DNA of 64,000 bases from Candidatus Iainarchaeum sp. (GCA_018304425.1 JAGVWE010000003.1:62001-126000); one strand, 5' to 3'; counted from the first letter of the stretch, positions 1 to 8,436 are shown. Notes: generated by a model from the sequence alone, not told the origin. A program made the numbers and translations.

Positions 1-147
1 TATCCCAACCCGGCCGCGTCCTGTCGAGCATGGCCAGTAAATCTTCTATCGCACGGTTGTCACTAGCCGTATACCCGTGAACTGGACCTGACATACACCA
101 GATACACACACGACCCCAAATAAAAAGGTTACCTTCCTTCCTCTGTC

Positions 148-627
148 ATGGACCTCTTGTTCCACCTGCTCATCCCCTACACGCTTTTGCGGCTCCGGGG
201 TTATGGCAACCGCTACCTGGTCCCGTTGGCGGTGCTGGCCGTCCTCCCCGACCTCGACCGGTTCGCGTGGCTGCGGCGAAGCTGGCACAGCCTCCTCCTG
301 GGCCTTGCGCTGGTTGCCCTGGCCTGGTTCTTGGCGCGCAAGCGGGCGGACGGCAAACGCATCACTTTCATCAGCGGGTTCTACTTCTTCTCGCACCTCG
401 CCCTCGACTTGGGCGGGGAAATGGCGTGGCTGTGGCCCCTGGACTCCAGCTACTACGTGGTCACGCCCTACGTGAAGCTCGTCAACCTCTGGCCGATTTT
501 CGGCGTCGACTTCCAGGTGGTGCCAACCGTGGTCCAAGGCATTGGAACCGTGCTGAGCGCGGCTGGGTTTGGGGTGCTCGGGTTGCTACTGGGGTTGTGG
601 ACTGTGAACAGCCTGCGACGAAAATAG
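148..627 (+). CDS. Membrane-bound metal-dependent hydrolase (YdjM/DUF457-like)
   Basis: A 159-residue protein with about four hydrophobic segments. A PDLDRF motif near residue 34 and a SHLALDLGG motif near residue 84 resemble the His/Asp metal-site motifs of the YdjM family of membrane-bound hydrolases (often listed as LexA-regulated inner-membrane hydrolases); biochemical function in that family is unproven. The start ATG follows an A/T-rich TATA-like stretch around 116-128 by about 25 bases, fitting a leaderless transcript. It converges on the VapC gene, with one base between the ends. Family assignment is from motif and topology only. Confidence 0.6.
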   Translation: MDLLFHLLIPYTLLRLRGYGNRYLVPLAVLAVLPDLDRFAWLRRSWHSLLLGLALVALAWFLARKRADGKRITFISGFYFFSHLALDLGGEMAWLWPLDSSYYVVTPYVKLVNLWPIFGVDFQVVPTVVQGIGTVLSAAGFGVLGLLLGLWTVNSLRRK

Positions 628-628
628 T

Positions 629-1003
629 TTAGGCGCCTGGAATGAATTCGGCGAACGGCTTGCCGGAAAAGTGCTGGTCGCCGGTGAGCAGTTTCTTCTC
701 GGCGCTGGCATAGGAATAAATGATGGCGTCCGCCAAGTGCAGGCCCTCAGCCTCGCACAAGTTGCCGGCCTCTATGGCCCGCTCGGCAGTAAGGGGCAGC
801 ACGAGACTGTTCTGCATGACGTAATCAATGGCTTGATTCCGTTCAGCATCCGAAAATTTCCGTTTGACAAGGATTCTGGTGAGTTCACTTAGGACCAGGG
901 TTGGCGTTTCGAGGTAGTTCCCTTCCAGCATGGACTTGAAGGGGGAGGCAGCATCCCCAAAATAGGATACCCAAGCATAGGTGTCAACGATATAGGTCTT
1001 CAT
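629..1003 (-). CDS. vapC: PIN-domain ribonuclease toxin, VapC family
   Basis: A 124-residue PIN domain, normal size for VapC. The acidic residues expected to hold Mg2+ are all visible: D7 (VDTYAW), E40 (LSELTR), D92 (HLADAI) and D109 (LTGDQHF). VapC toxins cleave RNA, often tRNA, and are neutralised by the partner VapB. The gene begins inside the last 20 bases of the upstream antitoxin gene, so the two are translationally coupled. Nothing indicates inactivation. Confidence 0.9.
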   Translation of the reverse strand: MKTYIVDTYAWVSYFGDAASPFKSMLEGNYLETPTLVLSELTRILVKRKFSDAERNQAIDYVMQNSLVLPLTAERAIEAGNLCEAEGLHLADAIIYSYASAEKKLLTGDQHFSGKPFAEFIPGA

Positions 1004-1193
1004 GAATTTCTTCCTCGACGATGTCCTTGGTCGAAATGCGCCCGGCTAAGAAACCGGCCAAGCTCTTTTTCTTCTTGAACAGGCCCTCAACCAGGATTTC
1101 GTTGGCTAATTTGGATAGGTTGTCGGGAGAACGTTGGCGGAGCTTGGCGAAGACCGCTTCATCCAACACCAAGGTGGTGCGCACTTTGGACAT
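984..1193 (-). CDS. vapB: Ribbon-helix-helix antitoxin, VapB type
   Basis: A 69-residue protein. The N-terminal part (SKVRTTLVLDEAVFAKL) looks like the beta-strand and first helix of a ribbon-helix-helix DNA-binding domain; the basic then acidic C-terminus would wrap the toxin. I chose the ATG at 1193 over one six codons upstream because a TATA-like element (TAAATAAAAG on this strand, 1221-1230) places the transcript start almost at this ATG, giving a leaderless message. It overlaps vapC by 20 bases, the classical VapBC order; it should repress its own promoter. Confidence 0.85.
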   Translation of the reverse strand: MSKVRTTLVLDEAVFAKLRQRSPDNLSKLANEILVEGLFKKKKSLAGFLAGRISTKDIVEEEIHEDLYR

Positions 1194-1269
1194 AGTACCA
1201 GCATATAGCATACAGCATACCTTTTATTTAAGCTTAATTGCTATAAGCTAGGCACCAAAAGCAATATAA

Positions 1270-1295
1270 AATAATTCGTTGATTGACGAATTATT
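1270..1295. repeat. 10-bp perfect inverted repeat spanning the pyrG stop codon
   Basis: AATAATTCGT and its exact complement ACGAATTATT are separated by six bases. On the minus strand the hairpin is followed by a T-rich stretch, so it may end pyrG transcription. Its 16-base core (TTCGTTGATTGACGAA, 1275-1290) recurs with two substitutions at 56952-56967, which argues for a protein-binding site instead. It also lies about 45 bases upstream of the vapBC TATA box. Confidence 0.6.
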
Positions 1296-2991
1296 GTAGA
1301 CACGCCTTCACGAACCCCAAAAACAGGGGGTTGGGCTTCAGGGGCCGGGACGTGAACTCGGGGTGGAACTGCGTGCCCACGAAGAACTTGTGCACGGGCA
1401 ACTCCATGATTTGCATGATGCGCTTCTGGGGCGCGCGGCCGGAGAACACCAGGCCCTTGGCGGTCAACTGGTCGATGTACTGGGTGTTGACGTTGAAGCG
1501 GTGGCGGAAGCGTTCCCGGATTTTCGCGGCGCCATACAGCTTGTAGGCCAGCGTGCCTTTTTCCACGAGGACGTCGTAGCCGCCCAGCCGCATGGTGCCT
1601 CCAAGGCCTTCAATATCTTCCTGCTCGGGGAGGATGCAGATGACGGGATGCGGGGTCCTCGGGTTCACCTCCGTGGTGTTTGCGTCCTTCAAGCCACAGG
1701 CATTGCGCGCGAACTCAATCGTTGCCAACTGCATGCCATAGCAGAGGCCGAGATAGGGGATGCCGTGGGTGCGCGCGTAGCCGATGCAGGAAATCTTTCC
1801 CTCCACGCCGCGCGAGCCGAAGCCGCCGGGGACGATGAGGCCGTCAACGCCGGCCATGGCTTCTTCAACGGAACGCTTGCCCTTCTCGAGGTCGGTTGTT
1901 TCAATCCACTTCACGTTGACCTTGGACTGGGTCACGGCCGCGCAGTGTTCGAGCGCTTTCAGGATGCTGATATAAGAGTCGAAGAGACCGGTGTACTTTC
2001 CGGCGATGCCCACGGTCACGGCTTTCACGGGCTTTTCGACGACGTTGGCCTTGGTCCACTGCTCGAGGGCTTTCTGCTGGCCGTCAAGCTTGAACTTCTG
2101 GTCCCAGCCGAAGTGGACCAGGATGGCGGTGTCGACTCCCAGGTTGCGGAGGAACAGGGGCAGGCTGTAAATGTTGTCCACGTTGTGCATGCCGAACACG
2201 CGGTTCATGGGCACGTTGCAGTTGAGGCTTATTTTCTCGGTCACCTTCTGGGTGATGGGGTGCTCGGAGCGGCAGATGACCACGTCGGGTTGAAGGCCCA
2301 GCTCCAGCATTTTCTTGATGCCGAGCTGTGCGGCCTTGGTCTTGAACTCGCCGACCGAACTGGGTTCCAGGATGTAGGTGAGGTTGACCAGGCAAACGTT
2401 TTCCGCGCCCTCCTCATAGCGGAGCTGCCGCATGGCCTCCATGATGTGGAGGTTCTCGTAGTCTCCCACCGTGCCGCCGACCTCGATGAGGAGCATGTCC
2501 GCCTTAGACTTCACGGCGAGGTTGCGGAGGACGTTTTTGACTTCGCCGGTCACGTGGGGGACGAACTGCACGTCCCTTCCAAGATATTTTCCTTCGCGTT
2601 CCTTTTGGATGATGGACTGGTAGATGCGGCCGGATGTTACGAAGCTGTCCTTGTTGACGGTCAAGTCGAGGAACCGCTCGTAGCTGCCCAGGTCCATGTC
2701 GGTTTCCGTGCCGTCGTCCAAGACGAAGACTTCGCCGTGCCGGTAGGGGTTGAGGGTTCCCGCGTCCACGTTGAGGTAGGCCTCCATCTTGATGGGCACG
2801 ACCCTGAGCTTGCGGTTGATGAGGCACTTGCCGAGCGCCGAGGTAAACGTTCCCTTGCCGATGCCGGAGATGACCGAACCCGTTACAACCAGGTACTTGG
2901 TCTTGCCGGGCTTGTAGCCATCCGGGATGACGGAATAGAATTCCTCCGAGGAATGGGAGGCAATCTCGTCAAACACTTTCCTGGTATCCAA
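1291..2991 (-). CDS. pyrG: CTP synthase (divergent form)
   Basis: Converts UTP, ATP and glutamine to CTP. At 566 residues it is slightly longer than the usual 530-550 because of an N-terminal extension of about 30. The synthetase domain carries the P-loop GIGKG (43-47; most homologues have SLGKG), the Mg2+-site D98 in TDMDLG, and E170 in IEVGGTVGD. The C-terminal class I glutaminase domain has the nucleophile C417 (GLCYGMQ) and a HPE motif near the end. The start is TTG at 2991, behind a weak AGGGG; GTG at 2976 is an alternative. A TATA element (TTTAAATAA) lies at about 3047-3058. Single gene, no partner. Confidence 0.95.
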   Translation of the reverse strand: MDTRKVFDEIASHSSEEFYSVIPDGYKPGKTKYLVVTGSVISGIGKGTFTSALGKCLINRKLRVVPIKMEAYLNVDAGTLNPYRHGEVFVLDDGTETDMDLGSYERFLDLTVNKDSFVTSGRIYQSIIQKEREGKYLGRDVQFVPHVTGEVKNVLRNLAVKSKADMLLIEVGGTVGDYENLHIMEAMRQLRYEEGAENVCLVNLTYILEPSSVGEFKTKAAQLGIKKMLELGLQPDVVICRSEHPITQKVTEKISLNCNVPMNRVFGMHNVDNIYSLPLFLRNLGVDTAILVHFGWDQKFKLDGQQKALEQWTKANVVEKPVKAVTVGIAGKYTGLFDSYISILKALEHCAAVTQSKVNVKWIETTDLEKGKRSVEEAMAGVDGLIVPGGFGSRGVEGKISCIGYARTHGIPYLGLCYGMQLATIEFARNACGLKDANTTEVNPRTPHPVICILPEQEDIEGLGGTMRLGGYDVLVEKGTLAYKLYGAAKIRERFRHRFNVNTQYIDQLTAKGLVFSGRAPQKRIMQIMELPVHKFFVGTQFHPEFTSRPLKPNPLFLGFVKACLQ

Positions 2992-3046
2992 TCAAACCCC
3001 TACTTGAGATTATTTAACAAAAACAGACTAATTTATTGGCGCAACG

Positions 3047-3060
3047 GTTATTTAAACCTT
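3047..3060 (-). promoter_or_regulatory. TATA promoter of pyrG
   Basis: On the minus strand this reads AAGGTTTAAATAAC, an archaeal BRE/TATA-like element. A second A/T-rich TTAAATAAT at 3008-3016 lies nearer the start codon and could serve a shorter transcript. Confidence 0.6.
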
Positions 3061-3175
3061 TTTACAAACCCCGTTTGCGAAAAAAAGGCGAGAAAAGGCC
3101 CTAATTTGGGAAAAGCGTTCCACTGAAAAAACGATTTTACTTCGACTTTTTCCCATAATAGATGACGCGATTAGA

Positions 3176-3186
3176 GTTTAAATACC
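3176..3186 (+). promoter_or_regulatory. TATA box upstream of the structured RNA candidate
   Basis: GTTTAAATACC is a strong match to archaeal TATA elements found elsewhere in this window. No open reading frame follows; the next features are a foldable segment and tRNA-Pro, so it probably drives a non-coding transcript. A start about 25 bases downstream would fall just inside the folded segment, so its exact 5' end is uncertain. Confidence 0.55.
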
Positions 3187-3190
3187 TAAC

Positions 3191-3316
3191 GGGCGCCAAT
3201 CCTCTTTCCACGACAGACGGCGACTATTGAAGGACTACCGCCCCATCGAACCCTGCGGGTGAGATGGGGCACGTCCGCGATGTCAACCCCCATGGGGGCC
3301 TAATCGGCTGGCGCCT
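3191..3316 (+). ncRNA. Structured non-coding RNA candidate, unidentified
   Basis: About 126 bases between a TATA box and tRNA-Pro, with no gene. The ends pair: GGCGCCA at 3192-3198 with TGGCGCC at 3309-3315. Inside are an 8-bp stem GCCCCATC/GATGGGGC, topped by tandem G-A mismatches and an ACCC/GGGT stem, and a CCCC-CATG-GGGG hairpin near 3285-3296. The layout looks like a stable RNA closed by a terminal helix. Length is near 5S rRNA but the conserved 5S loops are not visible, nor are SRP helix-8 or RNase P motifs. It may be processed together with the tRNA, which starts 11 bases downstream. Confidence 0.5.
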
Positions 3317-3326
3317 CGTCAGTTGT

Positions 3327-3399
3327 GGGGGTGTAGTCTAGCCTGGCAGGATTCGAGGTTCGGGACCTCGCGGCAGGAGTTCAAATCTCCTCACCCCCA
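3327..3399 (+). tRNA. tRNA-Pro (anticodon CGG)
   Basis: Cloverleaf seen directly: acceptor GGGGGTG/CACCCCC (perfect seven pairs), D arm with GTCT/GGAT, anticodon stem CGAGG/CCTCG enclosing TTCGGGA with anticodon CGG, T arm AGGAG/CTCCT with loop TTCAAAT, and discriminator A. No intron. It reads CCG codons. It follows the structured RNA candidate by 11 bases and may be co-transcribed from its TATA box. CCA is not fully encoded (CCC then A, then T). Confidence 0.95.
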
Positions 3400-3404
3400 T
3401 TTTT

Positions 3405-4184
3405 TTATTGCAGGTCACGGATTTTCCCGAAGTAGTACGGCTGGTCCTCGATGACCCACACCTTGAAGTCGCCCAGCGGCTGTTTGAGGAACGGCGAAAT
3501 CACTTTTTCCTTCAAGATGTTGGTGCCGATGGTGACCGCGTTGTGCGACGGGATGACGATGAGCTCTTTGCCCTTGAATTTCCCGTGCAGGAAGCACTTG
3601 AACAACTCGGCTTTCACGCCCTCGCGGATGGAAATCGCTGGATGCTCGTTGCCGATGACGATTACTTTCGCTTTCCGGAATTCCTCGTTGTCGGGGACGA
3701 AAGCACCATGCGTGACATAGGTGCTGGTGGCAGGCAGGAAGAGGCCTTCCTCCAATACCTTCAAGCCCTTGAACCGGGCGATGGGGCCGAGAATCGTGTC
3801 ATGGTTGCCCTTGACGAGCACGATTTCCCGGCAGTGCTGCTGCAGGAAGTCCAGCATGCCCAAAACCTCCTTCCACTCCTGCTCGGAGATGCCGCCGAAC
3901 TCGTGCTTCAGGTCGCCATTGACGACAATCCGCTCGATTCCCTTGCCCTCGGCGGCAAGCGCCAGGAAGGCGAGGCCCAGCCGGCCGACGATGTCATGGA
4001 AGTTGAAGCGCGGAATCAGCACCCCCTCCCGGTTCAGCATCTCCTCATACCCGAGGTGCAAATCGGAGACGACGAAGGCCTTCTCCCGGACGAGGTAGAG
4101 GCCCAACCCGTAAATCTCGCAGCCGGGCAACACCTCTTTTTGGGACATGCGACCCGATTCCTTCTTCGCCGCTTTTTTCGCCAT
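3405..4184 (-). CDS. Calcineurin-like metallophosphoesterase, PdeM/COG1407 type
   Basis: A 259-residue metallophosphoesterase. Its metal motifs appear in order: SDLHLGYE, NGDLKHEFG, KGNHDTIL, then VTHG and GNEHP. This ICC-like subgroup (COG1407) includes bacterial PdeM, a nuclease/phosphoesterase in ligase-associated DNA-damage clusters that also contain an Lhr helicase. Here it follows the Lhr gene with two bases between them, so the pair is almost certainly one operon for DNA repair. The N-terminus is lysine-rich; an internal Met at residue 13 is an alternative start. Confidence 0.85.
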   Translation of the reverse strand: MAKKAAKKESGRMSQKEVLPGCEIYGLGLYLVREKAFVVSDLHLGYEEMLNREGVLIPRFNFHDIVGRLGLAFLALAAEGKGIERIVVNGDLKHEFGGISEQEWKEVLGMLDFLQQHCREIVLVKGNHDTILGPIARFKGLKVLEEGLFLPATSTYVTHGAFVPDNEEFRKAKVIVIGNEHPAISIREGVKAELFKCFLHGKFKGKELIVIPSHNAVTIGTNILKEKVISPFLKQPLGDFKVWVIEDQPYYFGKIRDLQ

Positions 4185-4186
4185 GG

Positions 4187-6793
4187 CTACACGACCTTCT
4201 GCTTCTCCGCGATGCGCTGCATGACGCGCTCGTGAATCCGGCGGATGAACGCCAGCCTATCCTCCATCTTCATGACATCCCCGTAGCCCTGCAGCAACAA
4301 GTTGAAGGCAAAAGGCGAGGGCAGGGGCGTCGCGATTTTCCGCACCTTCACCTGCCCGCTTTCCAGCCACTGGACTACTTTTGCCGCGGAATCGATGTCC
4401 ATGAGGTCCTCCAAGACTTCCCGCCTGGCCTCGCGGAGGATGCAGAAGTCGCGGGAAATGCGCCGGACCGCGCTGATGAGCAGCCTCGAACTCATCTGCT
4501 GCCGGCCCGCGCTCTTGGTCTTTCCGCGGTAGCTGCGCAGAATCATCAGGGCGCGCGTGGCGCAATGCCTAAACCTCCGGCTCAGCACTTCCGTGCGGTC
4601 CAGGGCCATTTCCAGGAGCATGCGCAGGTCCGGGCTCTTGACTATCCGTAAGGCGGTGTCAATGGGCAGCTTCCCCTCCGAGGTAATCACGAAGCCGTTG
4701 TCGCCCATGCTCAACTCCACGTCCTTGTGCGTGAGCCGGGAGAGGGCATAGGCATATGCTTTGCTCAGGGCGTCGTTCGTCCTCCTCCCGAACAGGGAGT
4801 GGAAAATCAAATGAGTCAACTCGCCCTCGCAGTAGGCTTCAATCACCAGTTTCTTGTCGTGGGGGATTTCCGCGAACAAGAACTGCTCGTGGAAGTACTC
4901 GTAGATGGCGTTCGCGGAATTCTCGTCCACGTACAGGTATTCGTGCAGCCACTCGATGACCTCCGTCTTGGGCTTCCGGTAGACAAACTTTTCCTCCATG
5001 AGGCGCCGGAACCGCTGGATTTCCAGGGCCAGGTCGAAGGACAAGGGCAGCATCTCGCTCGCCCAGCTGGGAACCGTGGGAGGCCTTTTCTCGGCCGACC
5101 GCACCTGGATGGTCATGCCCCGGGAAAAGTTGAAGACATAGCTTTCCCCGCCCAAGACGAAGACGTCGTTCTTTTTGAGGCGCTCCAAGAACATTTCGTC
5201 GATGGTGCCGATGGTCTGCTCGCCGAGCTTGACCTTTATTTTGGCCTCGTCCGGGATGGTGCCGACATTGGTCATGTAAATGATGCGCGCCATCTTGCCG
5301 CGCTTGCCAATCCACCCCGTTTCCCGGTCAAACCATATCTTGGCGTAGACATAGCGCAGCTCCAGGGAAGTGTACTCCCCGGCCAGATAGTCTATGACCT
5401 CGAAGAAATCGGTTCGCTTGAGGGAATGATAGGGAAAGGCACGCGTGACCAACCGGAACAGGTCCTCGACCTGGATCTTGTCCTCAATGGCTATTCCGAA
5501 AATGTGCTGGGCCAGCACATCCAGGCAGTTCAGGGGCACCTGGATCTTGTCAATCTTTTTCTCGAGCGCGTTCTTCAACAGGACCGCGCATTCCACGAGG
5601 TCATCGCGGTCGAGGACAATGATTCGGCCTTTCACCTGGTCATGGAGCTTGTGCCCGGACCGGCCCATGCGCTGGATGGCCCGCGCCACGCTCTTCGGGC
5701 TGCCCAGGAGGATTACCAGGTCGATGAAGCCGATGTCGATGCCCAGTTCGAGACTCGTGCTGCACACCACGCACTTGAGCTTGCCTTGCTTGAGCCGGTT
5801 CTCGATGTTCAGCCGGTGCTCGCGGCTCAGGCTGCTGTGGTGCGCGCCAATGTTCCCGGACAAATACTTTTTGGGGAACTTTTCCTTCAGGTGGTGCACG
5901 ACCCGCTCCGTGGCCGAACGCGTGTTGGTGAACACCAGGGTGGTCTGGTGGCCCTGGATAAGCTTGTCCAGGGTGTCGTAGAGGGCGCGATGCACCTGTT
6001 CCGGCGTAACGTCAATGAAGTTGGGCAACGGAGAGAGGACTTTCAAGTCCATTTTCTTGAGGAACGAGACATCCACGATTTTGCAGGGGCGTTGGACGCG
6101 CTCGCTTTCGTAGCCCACCAGGTACTCGGCGACCAGCTCCAGCGGGGCCACGGTGGCACTCAAGCCGATGCGCGTCATTTCCGGGGCCAGCCGCTGCAGG
6201 CGCTCCAGGCTCAGGGCCAGGTGCACGCCGCGCTTGTTGCTGGCCAGGGCATGGATTTCGTCGACAATGCACCATTTGACTCCCCGGAGGTTTTCCCGGA
6301 ACTTGGGCGCGTTCAAGAGGATGGCAATGGTTTCAGGCGTGGTGATCAGAATGTGGGGCGGTTTGCGCAGCATTTTTGCGCGCTCGGAAGTGGTCGTGTC
6401 GCCGGTTCTAACCGCCACGCGGATGCCCAGTTTCCGTTCCTTCTTCCCTTGAACGGCGGCAATCTCTTCCAGGGGCTCCAGGAGGTTGCGCTGGATGTCG
6501 TTGTTCAGCGCGCGCAGCGGCGAGACGTAAACGCAGTAGACCTTGTCCTCGAGCTGGTTGCCCTGGGAGAGGTTCAACAGCTCGGAGATGACCGCGGTGA
6601 ACGCGGAAAGGGTCTTGCCGGTGCCGGTCTCCGCGCTGACCAGGGTGTTCAACCGGGCATGGATGTTGAGAATGGAATAGCGCTGGGGCTCGGTGAAGCT
6701 GCCGAACTTCTGCCTGAACCACGCCGAAAGCAAGGGGTTCAGGTTGCGGTGGATTTCTTCGTCCGAGTACTTCTCGGTCTGGCGTTCAATCAT
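4187..6793 (-). CDS. lhr: Lhr-type superfamily 2 DNA helicase
   Basis: A 868-residue ATP-dependent 3'-5' helicase, the usual size for archaeal Lhr core proteins. Visible motifs: Walker A in ETGTGKT (about 55-61), DEIH (about 178-181), SAT in GLSATVAP, and motif VI QRMGRSGH, then the winged-helix and Lhr C-terminal regions. Family members unwind DNA and RNA-DNA hybrids in repair and replication restart. The frame stays open for about 150 codons upstream, but that stretch is antisense to a lipoprotein gene; the ATG at 6793 begins the conserved region (MIERQTEKYS). The PdeM-like gene follows immediately. Confidence 0.95.
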   Translation of the reverse strand: MIERQTEKYSDEEIHRNLNPLLSAWFRQKFGSFTEPQRYSILNIHARLNTLVSAETGTGKTLSAFTAVISELLNLSQGNQLEDKVYCVYVSPLRALNNDIQRNLLEPLEEIAAVQGKKERKLGIRVAVRTGDTTTSERAKMLRKPPHILITTPETIAILLNAPKFRENLRGVKWCIVDEIHALASNKRGVHLALSLERLQRLAPEMTRIGLSATVAPLELVAEYLVGYESERVQRPCKIVDVSFLKKMDLKVLSPLPNFIDVTPEQVHRALYDTLDKLIQGHQTTLVFTNTRSATERVVHHLKEKFPKKYLSGNIGAHHSSLSREHRLNIENRLKQGKLKCVVCSTSLELGIDIGFIDLVILLGSPKSVARAIQRMGRSGHKLHDQVKGRIIVLDRDDLVECAVLLKNALEKKIDKIQVPLNCLDVLAQHIFGIAIEDKIQVEDLFRLVTRAFPYHSLKRTDFFEVIDYLAGEYTSLELRYVYAKIWFDRETGWIGKRGKMARIIYMTNVGTIPDEAKIKVKLGEQTIGTIDEMFLERLKKNDVFVLGGESYVFNFSRGMTIQVRSAEKRPPTVPSWASEMLPLSFDLALEIQRFRRLMEEKFVYRKPKTEVIEWLHEYLYVDENSANAIYEYFHEQFLFAEIPHDKKLVIEAYCEGELTHLIFHSLFGRRTNDALSKAYAYALSRLTHKDVELSMGDNGFVITSEGKLPIDTALRIVKSPDLRMLLEMALDRTEVLSRRFRHCATRALMILRSYRGKTKSAGRQQMSSRLLISAVRRISRDFCILREARREVLEDLMDIDSAAKVVQWLESGQVKVRKIATPLPSPFAFNLLLQGYGDVMKMEDRLAFIRRIHERVMQRIAEKQKVV

Positions 6794-6839
6794 GGCGGGC
6801 CCCAGGAAAAGAGTCGAGCAAGGAATTGCGTCGGAATAG

Positions 6840-6850
6840 GAATAAAATAC
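6840..6850. promoter_or_regulatory. Shared divergent TATA element, lhr / lipoprotein
   Basis: GAATAAAATACC-type sequence lying 17-27 bases before the lipoprotein ATG and about 50 bases before the lhr ATG on the other strand. No second TATA-like stretch is seen, so both genes may use it. Confidence 0.5.
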
Positions 6851-6866
6851 CTTGGCTCCCCCACTT

Positions 6867-7238
6867 ATGCAAATGAAAGCGCCTTCCTTGCTTGCCCTGC
6901 TCCTGCTGACCCTGGTTTTGATTGGGTTGTCCGGCTGCCTTGCATCCGGGCCGCAAAAGTTGGACAAGGAAAAGCTGCCGCCCCTGCCCAACAACAAAAC
7001 CGATTGCGAGGCAACGGGCGGAAGCTGGGGGCTGTTCTCCGGGGGCCCGGAGGAATCCTGTTTCCTGCGTACGACGGACGCCGGCAGGCCGTGCACGAAC
7101 TCCGACCAGTGCGAGGGCGCGTGCGAAGCGGACCAGGAAGGCGCAACGACCGGCGCATGCACCAAGAGGAGGCCCGTGATGGGCGGCTGCCACGCTTTCG
7201 TGGAAAACGGCCCGGCTCGCACGGTATGCATTAATTGA
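6867..7238 (+). CDS. Small cysteine-rich lipoprotein
   Basis: A 123-residue exported protein. A hydrophobic signal peptide ends in the lipobox LSGC, so the mature protein should be lipid-anchored at the cell surface. The rest has eight further cysteines, including CEATGG, GRPCTNSDQCEG and GACEAD, spaced as in small disulphide-bonded extracellular domains. I know no function. The start at 6867 puts two Met close together (MQMKAPS); either works. Divergent from lhr. Confidence 0.7.
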   Translation: MQMKAPSLLALLLLTLVLIGLSGCLASGPQKLDKEKLPPLPNNKTDCEATGGSWGLFSGGPEESCFLRTTDAGRPCTNSDQCEGACEADQEGATTGACTKRRPVMGGCHAFVENGPARTVCIN

Positions 7239-7290
7239 AGGCCCACGCACACCGCTTTTAAACCCTTTACAACCCCATTCCTTGGATTGC

Positions 7291-8436
7291 ATGGAGCGCG
7301 TCTACTTCAAGGACAAGGAAATCGTTTTGGTGGGCACGGCGCACATCAGCCAGGCCAGCATCGACCAGGTCAAGAAGGCCATCGAGGAAGAGAAGCCGGA
7401 CTGTGTGGGCGTGGAGTTGGACGCACAGCGGTTCGAACAGCTCCAGCAGGGCAGCCGCTGGCGGGAAATGGATTTGGTGAAGGTCATCCGGGAAGGCAAG
7501 GGCTACTTATTTTTGTTGAACATCTTGTTGGCGAACATCCAGCGGCAGCTCGGCGACCAAGTGGGGGTCAAGCCCGGCGAGGAAATGCTGGCAGCCGTGA
7601 ACGCGGCCAGGGAAAAGAACATCCCGGTGGCGTTGCTGGACCGCGACGTACGCATCACCTTGAAGCGCGCCATGGCCCGGATGTCCGCCCTCGAAAAATT
7701 CAAGTTATTGTATGCGGTGTTGCTGGCCTTGTTCGAGATGCACGAGCCCCTCACCAAGGAAAAGGTCGAGGAGCTCAAGCAACAGGACACCCTGAACGCG
7801 TTGCTCAAAGAACTCGGGCGGGAGGCTCCCGGTGTCAAGCAGGTGCTGGTCGATGAAAGAGACCAGTTCATTGCCAACAAGATTCTGGCGGCGAACGGCA
7901 AGAAGATTGTCGCGGTCGTGGGAGCCGGGCACATCGAGGGCATCCAAAAGCACTTGGCGCACCAGATGCCGATTGCGCACTTGAACCTCGAGCCCACCAA
8001 GAACGTGTGGATGGAGTTCCTCAAATTCGTGGTGCCCGTGGTATTCATTGCTTTGCTGGCCTATGGCCTGGTGAACAAGGGGTTTTCCACGGGCCTCGAA
8101 ATGATTGGATGGTGGATTGCCATCACGGGCGGCTTGTCCGCCTTGGGCGTGCTGGTGGCGCGGGGGCATCCCTTCGCCATTGCCACGGCTTTCCTGGCCG
8201 CGCCCCTCACGACCTTACACCCCGCGCTGGCGGCCGGCTGGTTTGCCGGCCTCGTGGAAGCCAAGATCCGCATTCCCCTGGTGAAGGACTTTGAGGGGTT
8301 GAACAAGCTGAACAGCCTCTCGGACTTGAACAACAACCGCGTGACTCACATCCTGATGGTTACTGCCCTGGCCAACCTGGGGGCCACGATGGGCACGCTT
8401 ATTGCGTTCCCCTATCTCTTGAGCCTGCTGGGCTGA
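7291..8436 (+). CDS. TraB/PrgY-family membrane protein
   Basis: 381 residues. The N-terminal domain begins VYFKDKEIVLVGTAHIS and contains GVELDAQRF, the GTAH and E/D/R motifs of the TraB family (a Tiki-like fold; archaeal function unknown, some relatives bind pheromone). A second histidine motif, GAGHIEGI, lies near residue 214. Four hydrophobic segments form the C-terminal third. An upstream TTG at 7282 is possible, but TATA-like CTTTTAAACC at about 7255-7264 fits a leaderless start at ATG 7291. Confidence 0.88.
   Translation: MERVYFKDKEIVLVGTAHISQASIDQVKKAIEEEKPDCVGVELDAQRFEQLQQGSRWREMDLVKVIREGKGYLFLLNILLANIQRQLGDQVGVKPGEEMLAAVNAAREKNIPVALLDRDVRITLKRAMARMSALEKFKLLYAVLLALFEMHEPLTKEKVEELKQQDTLNALLKELGREAPGVKQVLVDERDQFIANKILAANGKKIVAVVGAGHIEGIQKHLAHQMPIAHLNLEPTKNVWMEFLKFVVPVVFIALLAYGLVNKGFSTGLEMIGWWIAITGGLSALGVLVARGHPFAIATAFLAAPLTTLHPALAAGWFAGLVEAKIRIPLVKDFEGLNKLNSLSDLNNNRVTHILMVTALANLGATMGTLIAFPYLLSLLG

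Noticed and set aside
46-537. Minus-strand open frame over the first gene
   Set aside because: Composition is shadow-like, and the plus-strand gene has membrane helices and a TATA box at the right distance.
3191-3316. 5S rRNA, SRP RNA or RNase P RNA
   Set aside because: Length is near that of 5S, but its conserved loops are missing; SRP helix 8 and RNase P core sequences are also not seen.
4727-7234. Long plus-strand open frame opposite the Lhr gene
   Set aside because: It is antisense to a clear helicase; its translation is His/Asp/Gln-rich with no motif, as expected from high-GC shadow frames.
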